A stretch of DNA of 56,751 nt from Zygnema cylindricum (taxonomy: Eukaryota; Streptophyta; Zygnematophyceae; Zygnematales; Zygnemataceae): NCBI GenBank assembly GCA_037447655.1, contig JBBHKE010002563.1:1-56751 (forward strand), given 5' to 3'. The notes under the pieces are model-generated. The model was given only the letters and a program-made list of their open reading frames with translations. It was not told the DNA's origin and ran no database searches. Shown here piece by piece: positions 41,426 to 53,900 of this stretch. The stretch's first letter is position 1; each line of letters opens with the position of its first letter. Position numbers and translations under genes: made by a program.

Positions 41426-44400
41426 TTAAACATCGTGAATCGCTATTAGCGTCAATGATTTTTTCCCCACTTAAAAGTTAAAACACCTTTTCTTCGTACA
41501 CACTTGTCGGATTGCGAATCTGACGGTTGCGATTGAAAGGTAACCAGCTTCCGATTGGCGGTTTCAAATTGAAAATCGGACAAGTGTGTACGGAGAAAAG
41601 ATGTTTTAAGTAGCGAAAAAGTTATTAACACTAATAGCGATTCACGGTTTACTGTACTGTAGCGGCCATTTTATGTCTGTTTGCAGCCTTCTGTACTTCT
41701 TGGTTAGTACAGTAAACACCGTGAATCGCTATTAGCGTCAATGATTTTTTCCCCACTTAAAAGTTAAAACACCTTTTCTCCGTACACACTTGTCGGATTG
41801 CGAAACTGACGGTTGCGATTGAAAGGTAACCAGCTTCCGATTGGCGGTTTCAAATTGAAAATCGAACAAGTGTGTACGGAAAAAAGATGTTTTAAGTAGC
41901 GAAAAAGTTATTAACGCTAATAGCGATTCACGATTTACGGTACAGTAGCGACCATTTTATATCTGTTTGCAGCCTTCTGTACTTTTTGGTTAGTACAGTA
42001 AATACCGTGAATCGCTATTAACGTCAATGATTTCTTTGCCACTTAAAAGTTAAAACACCTTTTCTCCGTACAGCGTTTGTCGGATTGCGGATCTGAAAGT
42101 TGCGATTGAAAGGGAATCACCTTCCGATTGGCGCTTTCAAATTGAAAATCGAACAAGTGTGTACGGAAAAAAGATGTTTTAAGTAGCGAAAAAGTTATTA
42201 ACGTTAATAGCGATTCACGGTGAACTGTACTGTAGCGGCCATTTTATGTCTGTTAGCAGCCTTCTGTACTTCTTGGTTAGTATATTAAACACTGTGAATC
42301 GCTATTAACGTCTATGATTTTTTCCCCACATAAATGTTAAAACACCTTTTTTTCCGTACACACTTGTCGGATTGCGAATCTGACGGTTGCGATTCAAAGG
42401 TAACCAGCTTCCGATTCGCAGTTTCAAATTGAAAATCGGACAACTGTGTACGGAGAAAAGATGTTTTAAGTAGCAAAAAAGTTATTAACTCTAATAGTGA
42501 TTCACCGTTTATTGTACTGTAGCGGCCATTTTATGTCTGTTTGCAGCCTTCTGTACTTCTTGGATAGTATAGTAAACACCGTGAATCGCTGTTAGCGTCA
42601 ATGATTTTTCCCCACTTAAAAGTTAAAACACCTTTTTTCCGTATACACTTGTCGGATTGCGAAATTGACGGTTGCGATTGAAAGGTAACCAGCTTCCGAT
42701 TGGCGGTTTCAAATTGAAAATCGGACAAGTGTGTACGGAGAAAAGATGTTTTAAGTAGCGAAAAAGTTATTAACTCTTATAGCGATTCACGATTTACTGT
42801 ACTGTAGCGGCCATTTTATGTCTGTTTTCAGCCTTCTGTACTTCTTGGTTAGTACAGTAAACACCGTGAATCGCTATTAACGTCTATGATTTTTTCCCCA
42901 CTTAAATGTTAAAACACCTTTTCTCGGTACACACTTGTCGGATTTCGAATCTGACGGTTGCGATTGAAAGGTTACCACCTTCCGATTGGCGGTTTCAAAT
43001 TGAAAATCGGACAAGTGTGTACGGAGAAAAAATGTTTTAAGTAGCGAAAAAGTTATTAACGTTAATAACGATTCACGCTCTACTGTACTCTAGCGGCCAT
43101 TTTATGTCTGTTTGCAGCCTTCTGTACTTCTTGGTTAGTACAGTAAATAGCGTGTATCGCTATTAACGTCTATGATTTTTCCCCCACTTAAATGTTAAAA
43201 CACCTTTTTCTCCGTACATACTTGTTGGATTGCGAATCTGACGGTTGCCATTGAAAGGTAACCAGCTTCCGATTGGCGGTTTCAAATTGAAAATCAGACA
43301 AGTGTGTACGGAGAAAAGATGTTTTAAGTAGCGAAAATGTTATTAACACTAATAACGATTCACGGTTTACTGTACTGTAAGGGCCATTTTATGTATGTTT
43401 GCAACCTTCTGTACTTCTTGGTTAGTATAGTAAACACCGTAAATCGCTATTAGCGTCAATGATTTTTTAGCCACTTAAAAGTTAAAACACCTTTTCTCCG
43501 TATAGGGTTTGTCGGATTGTTGATCTGACAATTGCGATTGAAAGGTAACCACCTTTCGATTGGCGGTTTCAAATTGAAAATCAGACAAGTGTGTACGGAG
43601 AAAAGATGTTTTAAGTAGCGAAAAAGTTATTAACGCTAATAGCGATTCACGGTGTACTGTACTGTAGCGGCCATTTTATGCCTGTTAGCAGCCTTTTGTA
43701 CTTCTTGGTTAGTAGAGTAAATAGCGTGAATCACTATTAACGTCTTTGATTTTTTCCCCACTTAAATGTTAAAACACCTTTTCTCCATACACACTTGTCG
43801 GATTGCGAATCTGACGGTTGGGATTGAAAGGTAACCAGCTTCCGATTGGTGGTTTCAAATTGAAAATCGGACAAGTGTGTACGGAGAAAAGTTGTTTTAA
43901 GTAGCGAAAAAGTTATTAACGCTAATAGCGATTCACGGTGTTTTATACTGTAGCGGCCATTTTATGTCTATTTGCAGCCTTCTGTACTTCTTAGTTAGTA
44001 TAGTAAACACCGTGAATCGCTATTAACGTCTATGATTTTTTCCCCACTAAAATGTTAAAACACCTTTTATCCGTACACATTTGTCGGATTGCGAATCAGA
44101 CGGTTGCGATTGAAAGGTAACCAGCTTCCGATTGGCGGGTTCAAATTGAAAATATGATAAGTGTGTACGGAGAAAAGATGTTTTAAGTAGCGAAAATGTT
44201 ATTAACACTAATAAAGATTCACGGTGTACTGTACTGTAGCGGCCATTTTATGTCTGTTTGCAGCCTTCTGTACTTCTTGGTTAGTACAGTAAACACCGTG
44301 AATCGCTATTAGCGTCAATGATTTTTTCCCCACTTAAAAGTTAAAACACCTTTTCTCCGTACACACTTGTCGGATTGCGAATCTGACGGTTGCGATTGAA

Positions 44401-47400
44401 AGGTAACCAGCTTCCGATTGGCGGTTTCAAATTGAAAATCGGACAAGTGTGTTCGGAGAAAAGATGTTTTAAGTAGCGAAAATGTTATTAACACTAATAG
44501 CGATTCACGATTTACTGTAGTGTAGCGGCCATTTGATGTCTGTTTGCAGCCTTCTGTACTTCTTTGGGTAGTACAATAAACACCGTGAATCGATATTAGC
44601 GTCAATGATTTTTTCCCCACTTAAAAGTTAAAACACCTTTCCTTCGTACACACTTTTCAGATTGCAGATCTGAGGGTTGCGATTGAAAGGTAACCTGCTT
44701 CCGATTGGCGCTTTCAAATTGAAAATCAGACAAGTGTGTACAAAGAAAAGATATTTTAAGTAGCGAAAAAGTTATGAACACTAATAGCGATTCACGATTT
44801 ACTGTACTGTAGCGGCCATTTTATGTCTGTTTGCAGCCTTGTGTACTTCTTGGTTAGTACAGTAAACACTGTTAATCGCTATTAGCATCAATGATTTTTT
44901 CGCCACTTAAAAGTTAAAACACCTTTTCTCCCTATAGGGTTTGTCGGATTGCGGATCTGACAGTTGCGATTGAAAGGTAACCACCTTCTGATTGGCATTT
45001 TCAAATTGAAAATCGGACAAGTGTGTACGGAGAAAAGATGTTTTAAGTAGCGAAAAAGTTATTAACTCTCATAGCGATTCATGGTTTACTGTACTATAGC
45101 GGCCATTTTATGTTTGTTTGCAGCCTTTTGTACTTCTTGGTTAGTACACTAAACACCGTCAATCGCTATTAACGTCTATGATTTTTTCCCCACTTAAATG
45201 TTAAAACACCTTTTCTCTGTACACACTTGTCGGATATCGAATCTGACGGTTGCGATTGAAAGGTAACCACCTTCCGATTGGCGCTTTCAAATTGAAAATT
45301 GGACAAGTGTGTACGGAGAAAAGATGTTTTAAGTAGCGAAAAAGTTATTCACGTTAATATCGATTCACGGTGTACTGTACTCTAGCGACCATTTTATGTC
45401 TGTTTGCAGCCTCATGTACTTCTTGGTTAGTACACTAAACACCGTCAATCGCAATTAACGTCTATGATTTTTTCCCCACTTAAATGTTAAAACACCTTTT
45501 CTCCGTACACACTTGTCAGATTGCGAATCTGACGGTTGAGATTGAAAGGTAACCAGCTTCCGATTGGCGGTTTCAAATTGAAAATTGGACAAGTGTGTAC
45601 GGAGAAAAGATGTTTTAAGTAGCGAAAAAGTTATTAACTCTAATAGCGATTCACGGTTTACTGTACTGTAGCAGCCATTTTATGTCTGTTTGCAGCCTTC
45701 TGTACTTTTTGGTTAGTACAGTAAACACCGTGTATCGCTATTAATGTCTATGATTTTTTCCCCACTTAAAAGTTAAAACACCTTTTCTGCGTACACACTT
45801 GTTGGATTGCGAATGTGACGATTGCGATTGAAAGGTAACCACCTTTCGATTGGCGGTTTCAAATTGAAAATCGGAAAAGTGTGTACAGAGAAAAGATGTT
45901 TTAAGTAGCGAAAAAGTTATTAACTCTAATAGCGATTCACGGTTTAGTGTACTGTAGCAGCCATTTTATGTTTGTTTGCAGCCTTCTGTACTTCTTGGTT
46001 AGTACAGTAAACATCGTGTATCGCTATTAATGTCTATGATTTTTTCCCCACTTAAAAGTTAAAACACCTTTTCTGCGTACACACTTGTTGGATTGCGAAT
46101 CTGACGATTGCGATTGAAAGGTAACCACCTTTCGATTGGCGACTTCAAATTGAAAATCGGAAAAGTGTGTACAGAGAAAAGATGTTTTAAGTAGCGAAAA
46201 AGTTATTAACTCTAATAGCGATTCACGGTGTACTGTACTGTGGCGGTCATTTTATGTCTATTTCCAACCTTCTGTACTTCTTGGTTAGTATATTAAACAC
46301 CGTGAATCGCTGTTAACGTTTATGATTTTTTCCCCATTTAAAAGTTAAAACACCTTTTCTTTGAACACACTTGTCGGATTGCGAATTTGACAGTTGCCAT
46401 TGAAAGGTAACCACCTTTCGATTGGCGGTTTCAAATTGAAAATCGGACAAGTGTGTACGGAGAAAAGATGTTTTAAGTAGCGAAAATATTATTAACACTA
46501 ATAACGATTCATGGTGTATTGAACTGTACCGCCCATTTTATGTCTGTTTCCAACCTTCTGTACTTCTTAGTTAGTATAGTAAACACCGTAAATCGCTATT
46601 AGCATCAATGATTTTTTCGCCACTTAAAAGTTAAAACACCTTTTCTTTGTACAGGGTTTGTCTGATTGTTGATCTAATAGTTGCGATTGAAAGGTAACCA
46701 CCTTCCGATTGGCGGTTTCAAATTGAAAATCGGACAAGTGTGTACGGAAAAAAGATGTTCTAAGTAGCGTAAAAGTTACTAACGCTAATAGCGATTCAAG
46801 GTGTACTGTACTGTAGCGGCCATTTTATGCCTGTTAGCAGCCTTTTGTACTTCTTGGTTAGTTGAGTAAAAAGCGTGAAACGCTATTAACGTCTATGATT
46901 TTTTCGCCACTTAAATGTTAAAACACCTTTTCTCCGTACACACTTGTCGGATTGTGAATCTGACGGTTGCGATTGAGAGGTAACCAGCTTCCGATTGGCG
47001 GTTTCAAATTGAAAATCGGACAAGTGTGTACGGAGAAAAGATGTTTTAAGTAGCGAAAATGTTATTAACTCTAATTGCGATTCACGGTTTACTGTACTGT
47101 AGCGGCCATTTTATGTCTGTTTGCAGCCTTCTGTACTTCTTGGTTAGTACAGTAAACATCGTGTATCGCTATTAACGTCTATGATTTTTTCCCCACTTAA
47201 AAGTTAAAACACCTTTTCTCTGTACACACTTGTCGCATTGCGAATCTGACGGTTGCGATAGGAAGGTAACCACCTTTCGATTGCCGGTTTCAAATTGAAA
47301 ATCGGAAAAGTGTGTACGGAGAAAAGATGTTTTAAGTATTGAAAAAGTTATTAACTCTAATAGCGATTCACGGTTTACTGTACTGTAGCGGCCATTTTAT

Positions 47401-49675
47401 GGTTGTTTCCTGCCTTCTGTACTTCTTGGTTAGTACAGTAAACACCGTGAATCGCTGTTAGCGTTTATGATTTTTTCCGCATTTAAAAGTTAAAACACCT
47501 TTTCTCCGTACACACTTGTCGGATTGCGAATCTGACGGTTGCGATTGAAAGGTAACCACCTTTCGATTGGCGGTTTCAAATTGAAAATCGGAAAAGTGTG
47601 TACGGAGAAAAGATGTTTTAAGTAGCGAAAAAGTTATTAACGTTAATAGCGATTCACAGTGTACTATACTGTAGCGGCCATTTTATGTCTGTTAGCAGCC
47701 TTCTGTACTTCATGGTTATTACAGTAAACACTGTTAATCGCTATTAACGTCTATGATTTTTTCCCCACTTAAATGTTAAAACACCTTTTCTCCGTACACA
47801 CTTGTCGGATTGCGAATCTTACGGTTGCGATTGAAAGGTAACCAGCTTTCGATTCGCGGTTTCAAATTGAAAACCGGACAAGTGTGTACAGAGAAAAGAT
47901 GTTTTAAGTAGCGAAAATGTTATTAACACTAATAACGATTCACGGTGTACAGTACTGTAGCGGCCATTTTATATATGTTTGCAACCTTATGTACTTCTTG
48001 GTTAGTGCAGTAAACACCGTAAATCGCTATTAGCGTCAATGATTTTTTCGCCACTTAAAAGTTAAAACACCTTTTCTCCGTACAGGGTTTGTCGAATTGT
48101 TGATCTGACAGTTGCGATTGAAAGGTAACCACCTTCCGATTGGCGGTTTCAAATTGAAATTCGGACAAGTGTGTATGGAGAAAAGATGTTTTAAGTAGCG
48201 AAAAAGTTATTTTGACTAATAGCGATTCACGGTTTACTGTACTGTAGCGGCTATTTTATGTATGTTTGCAGCCTTCTGTACTTCTTGGTTAGTACAGTAA
48301 ACACAGTGTATTGCTATTAACGTCTATGATTTTTTCCCCACTTAAAAGTTAAAACACCTTTTCTCTGTACACACTTGTCGCATTGCGAATCTGACGGTTG
48401 CGATTGAAAGGTAACCACCTTTCGATTGGCGGTTTCAAATTGAAAATCGGAAAAGTGTGTACAAAGAAAAGATGTTTTAAGTAGCGAAAAAGTTATTAAC
48501 TCTAATAGCGATTCACGGTTTACTGTACTGTAGCGGCCATTTTATGTCTGTTTCCAGCCTTCTGTACTTCTTGGTTAGTACAGTAAACACCGTGAATCGC
48601 TGTTAGCGTTTATGATTTTTTCCGCATTTAAAAGTTAAAACACCTTTTCTCCGTACACACTTGTCGGATTGCGAATCTGACGGTTGCGATTGAAAGGTAA
48701 CCACCTTCCGATTGGCGGTTTCAAATTGAAAATCGGACAAGTGTGTATGGAGAAAAGATGTTTTAAGTAGCGAAAAAGTTATTAACGCTAATAGCGATTC
48801 ACGGAGTACTGTACTGTAGCGGCCATTTTATGTCTGTTTGCAGCCTTTTGTAGTTCTTGGTTAGTAGAGTAAACAACGTCAATCGCTATTAACGTCTATG
48901 ATTTTTTCCCCACTTAAATGTTAAAACACCTTCTTCCGTACACACTTGTCGGATTGCAAATCTAACGGTTGAGATTGAAAGGTAACCAGCTTCTGATTGG
49001 CGGTTTCAAATTGAAAATAGGACAAGTGTGTACAGAGAAAAGATGTTTTATGTAGCGAAAATGTTATTAACTCTAATAGCGATTCATGGTTTCCTGTACT
49101 GTAGGGGCCATTTTATGTCTGTTTGCAGCCTTCTGTACTTCTTGGTTAGTACAGTAAACACCGTGTATCGCTATTAACGTCTATGATTTTTTCCCCACTT
49201 AAAAGTTAAAACATCTTTTCTGCGTACACACTTGTCGCATTGCGAATCTGACGGTTGCGATTGAAAGGTAACCACCTTTCGATTGGCGGTTTCAAATTGA
49301 AAATCGGAAAAGTGTGTACAAAGAAAAGATGTTTTAAGTAGCGAAAAAGTTATTAACTCTAATAGCGATTCACGGTTTACTGTACTGTAGCGGCCATTTT
49401 ATGTCTGTTTCCAGCCTTCTGTACTTCTTGGTTAGTACAGTAAACACCGTGAATCGCTGTTAGCGTTTATGATTTTTTCCGCATTTAAAAGTTAAAACAC
49501 CTTTTCTCCGTACACACTTGTTGGATTGCGAATCTGACGGTTGCGATTGAAAGGTAACCTGCTTCCGATTGGCGGTTTCAAATTGAAAATCGGACAAGTG
49601 TGTACGGAGAAAAGATGTTTTAAGTAGCGAAAATGTTATTAACACCAATAGCGATTCACGGTGTACTGCACTGTA
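41347..49675. repeat. 8.3-kb satellite made of inverted-repeat element units
   Basis: About 29 head-to-tail units of ~286 bp, counted by the CCATTTTAT word (first at 41379, last at 49393). Each unit has a ~235-bp element with arms of about 80-90 bp: left arm GTGAATCGCTATTAGCGTCA ... CTCCGTACACACTTGTC, right arm GACAAGTGTGTACGGAG ... CTAATAGCGATTCACGG. A ~50-bp linker (TAGCGGCCATTTTATGTC ... TTCTTGGTTAGTA) joins units. Variant units recur every four to five units. No gene is encoded; the minus-strand frames that recur are repeat by-products. Confidence 0.95.
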
Positions 49676-49950
49676 GTAGTACTTTATTGTACTTTACTAT
49701 ACTTTATTGTTTTTTACTGTACTTTATTGTAGTTTACTGTACTCTACTGTACTTTATTGTTATTTAATGTACTTTACTGTACCTTACTGTAATTTAATAT
49801 ACTTTACTGTATTTTAATATTCTTTACTGTATTTTACTCTCTTTTAATGAAATTTAATATACTTTACTGTACTTTAATATTCTTTACTGTATTTTACTGT
49901 TTTCAATGAAATTTAATGTACTTTACTGTACTTTACTGTACTTTTGGCGT
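49676..49950. repeat. TACTGTACTTTA minisatellite beside the satellite
   Basis: Variants of TTTACTGTACTTTA and TTTAATATTCTTTACTG repeat for about 275 bp directly after the last satellite unit. The word ACTGTAC is also the end of each satellite element, so this array may have grown from that end. Confidence 0.85.
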
Positions 49951-50340
49951 ATCGACAAAGATTTGCAAACAAAAGTTTTCGTGTCCGCACGCGTCATTCT
50001 CTGTCAACAGATGTTTAGACAAATGTTCGCACGTGGCAATGCGAACGACCTTCGTTACGTATCGTACGATATGGGTACGTGGCCGAATCGATACGAAACT
50101 CTAAATTTAGTGCGCTACGGCGTCAATTAAATGCGTACGAATTGAGCAGTGAAGGCTCCTCCCTCTCTCTCCCTCTTCCTCCCCTCTTTTAAAACCGTAA
50201 AAAACCCCTTGGGCAATCTTAAGCCAAAATATTCATAATACATCAATATCAAAATACTAATACTAATATCATTTTGCTAACATTAATATTCCTACAGAAA
50301 GTGACAGATGTCACATTCCTTTAAAATGACCTCTTAACTC
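49951..50340. other. TypA upstream region
   Basis: Contains CACGTGGCAATGCG (50031) and an AT-rich stretch; I see no clear TATA box. It may hold the TypA promoter. Confidence 0.35.
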
Positions 50341-50393
50341 TCTCTCCCCCCCCCCCCCCTCCCCCCCCCCCCCTTCCCTCCCTCTCCCCCCCC
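50341..50393 (+). promoter_or_regulatory. Pyrimidine tract at the TypA start
   Basis: CT and long C runs end at the ATG. Such Y-patches are common in plant core promoters and 5' UTRs. Run lengths are uncertain. Confidence 0.4.
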
Positions 50394-50831
50394 ATGGCTC
50401 CTTTCCGCTTCCCCGGATCCCTCACCCACGCCGTACACCTCCTCTCCTCCACCACTACACGACAAAAACCCTTGTCGTATCTGCCACGTGGCGCCTCCCA
50501 AAACCCTCTCCTCTCCAAACCGCTCCAAAACCCTCCCCTAGAAAACCACGGCAGAGCCTTCTCCTCCCTCCCTCTCCCGCACAACGACAAAACCACTGGG
50601 TGCCACGTGGCAGTCTCCCAGGCCTCCCATATTCGTGACGTGGCGATCATCGCCCACGTGGACCACGGGAAGACGACGCTGATGGACCGACTTTTGAGGG
50701 AGTGCGGGGCCTCCCTGGGGGGGGGGGAGAGAGTGATGGACAGCATCACGCTGGAGAGGGAGAGAGGGATAACGATCGCTTCGAAGGTAGGGTGGAAGGG
50801 TGGGAGGAGAAAATTATGAATGGCTCTCTCT

Positions 50832-50903
<72 letters not shown>

Positions 50904-53900
50904 CGCTCTCGCTCTCGCTCTCCTTCTCGCTCTCGCTCTCCCTCTCCCTCTCCCCTTCCCTCTTCCTCTCCCTCTCCCTCTCCCTCTCCCTCTCCCTCTC
51001 CCTCTCCCTCTCCCTCTCCCTCTCCCTCTCCCTCTCCCTCTCCCTCTCCCTCTCCCTCTCCCTCTCCCTCTCCCTCTCCCTCTCCCTCTCCCTCTCCCTC
51101 TCTATCCCTCTCCCTTTCCCTCTCCCTCTCCTCTCCTCTCTCTCCCTCTCCCTCTCCCTTCCCTTGGTGGGGGGAAGAGAGAGAGAGTGATGGTTTGGAG
51201 AGGGAGAGGAGGATTACAATGGCCTCTAAGATTTATAATAACATTTAATTAATGTATGAGAATAAAAAATAAAATTAATGGAAAAGCATATTTTAGTTTC
51301 ATTTTAATTTCGAACAAAATCGTAGAAACGATAATTTTTTTTTTTAAAAGATTATGAAAGATTGTAAAATATTATTGAAGATTATAAAACTTTATAAAAC
51401 ATTATAAAAGATTTTAAAATGTTAAAAAAGAATAGAAGATTATGGAAGATGTAAAAAACCATATAAAAAAAAAACATAAAAGAAAAACCCAAAAAAAAAA
51501 GACCCATCAAAAGGGTATTTTAGTTTAATTCTTTAGAATGAAAAATCATGAAAAACATAAATACCCATCATAATTCCATATTATTAAAATAAAAGTTATA
51601 AAACTCATGAAAAATCGTAAAAAAGTTTGTAATTCTCTAGATTATAAAAAAAGTTGAAATGTTATTAAAAAAAAACAGAATTCCATCGCTATTAGAATAA
51701 AAAATAATAGAAAATTATAGAAAAACATTTAATTTCATTGTAATAAATAACTAATAATAATAAATAATAATTTACTGCAATTCGTAGCTGCAAATCAAAC
51801 ACAATATTTTAATAAATAACCAAAATTTCACAAAAAATTAAAGAATAGTAAAAAATAAAGAAATAAAAAATATTTTGTATCTCCCAACTGAAAAAAAAAT
51901 GGTCCTTTTATGGATAAGAAAGTTTAATTTCTGGAAAAAAAACGTCGATTTATGAAAAAAAAGGTCAAAACTTGATCGAACATTAGTTTATTTTATTATA
52001 TTCAAAAAATCCATTTATATAGTTTTAACAATTTTATATCTATCTTTCCTTTTATATTATTATTATTATTATTATTATTGTTAATTTAATGAACAAATTT
52101 TTTTTTTGGGGGGTGGTAATGCTATTACTTTTTCTTCCATATCAGTTAATTTTCTATCATGATTTAAGAAAGTTTTGAACTTATATGAATTTTCCGTTAT
52201 GAAAAAAAGGATTCTAGAAATTCAAATAAATTTTAAACGGAAAAGGGAGGTTTTTATAATGGGTACAAAAGGGGTGGATTTAAATAATGGGGTTTTTCGA
52301 AAACAGTACACCTCTATGTCCCACAAAGGGCTCACTCTAAATGTGGTGGACACCCCGGGACATGCGGATTTTGGGGGAGAGGTAAGCCTTTTTTTCCCCC
52401 TCATTTTTGTCTTTTCCCACTTTTGCCTTTTTCCCACTTTTGCCTTTTTCCCACTTTCGCCTTTTTTTCACTTTTGTCTTTTTACATTTTGTCTTTTTTT
52501 ATCACTTGTCTTTTTCTACTTTTGTCTATTTTGTAATTTTATCTTTTTCCACGCTTTTCCACTTTTTATGAGTGAATTATCCTCCTGTTTTTGTCTTTTT
52601 TCACACTATGTGAATTTCCTCTCTCTTTTTTTTTTTGAAGAAGAAGTTTGGGGTTTTATGTAGGTAGAAAGGGTGTCAGGAATGGTAGACTGTGGATAAA
52701 GCCCTCAATTTTTTTATATTTTTTGGTAATTATAATTTTTTTTTTCTAGCGTACCCATTTTTTTTTTTTCATTTTCATTTCCATTCATTTTTTATTCATT
52801 TTTTTTAGGAATTTGGGGTTTTCTCAGGTAGGAAAATGGTGGATGGTGAATAATGTCCTCATTTCTTTCATACCCATTTTTAAAGTTCAATTTTTTTTCA
52901 TACCCATTTGTTAAAATCAAAAAAAAAATCGTACCCACTTTTTACATTTTTTTTTTCAACTTTTTAATTGTTTTTTAAAGGAATTTGGGGTTCTTTTAGG
53001 TAGAAAAAGTGTTGGGCATGGTGGACGATGATTTAAGCCCTATTTTTTCATACCCGCTTTTTTAAATTTAAATCTTTTTCATACCCATTTTTCAAAATTT
53101 AATTTTCTTTCACACCCACTTTTTTTTTCTTTTTTTTTTCCTTTTTTTTTATATTCACCTTTTCGGATGTTTTCAGGTAGAAATAGTATTAGGAATGGTG
53201 GACAAAACTCTCTAAAAACCCAAAAAAACCCAAAAAAAAATCTCAAAAAATTCACAAAATTTATACCCAAGATAAAATTATTTTTTACACATTTTTATTC
53301 ATTTTTCAGGTGGAGAGAGTGTTGGGAATGGTGGACGGAGCCCTCCTATTGGTCGACGCGGCGGAGGGTCCTTTGGCCCAAACCAAATTTGTTTTGGCCA
53401 AAGCCCTCCGACAGGGCTTAAAACCCCTTGTGGTTCTAAATAAAGTGGATAAACCCTCAGGTATTTTTTATATTAATGACTTACATTTGTATATTATTAA
53501 GTATATTTGTATCCCAAGTTTTTTCTTTATTTTTTCGAGTATAGTTTTGCAGATATATAAGCATTATACACACACAGCTATATATATATATATATACACA
53601 CACACACATACATATAATTATATAAATGTTTATATATATATATAGTAGTATCATAAACATACATTTATATGCACGGAATGCTATATACATGTATATGTCT
53701 GTGTGTGTATATGTTATTTTTCTGCTTTGAAAGTTTCACAAAAGTAGATTTTTAATCTCTCTCGATTCGAATCCGTAAGTTTATTGAGAGTTTAAAATTT
53801 TTCTATTTTATTTTTTTTAAGTTTTAAAGCTCCAAGAACTTAAGGTTTGGAGATTTTAACGATAGACGATGATCATGGAAATTTGGAAAGGAAGGAATTT

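Noticed and set aside
42531-49648. Recurring 60-100-codon minus-strand ORFs (SDFQFETANRK...)
   Set aside because: They recur with the satellite unit, end irregularly and have no start or splice context; similarity is repeat identity.
41347-49675. CRISPR-like array
   Set aside because: Units are ~286 bp, nearly wholly conserved, with no short unique spacers and no cas genes; the setting is eukaryotic.
50702-51252. Long Ser/Leu/Pro repeat ORFs in intron 1 of TypA
   Set aside because: Translation of CT and CCCTCT microsatellites, open in all frames.
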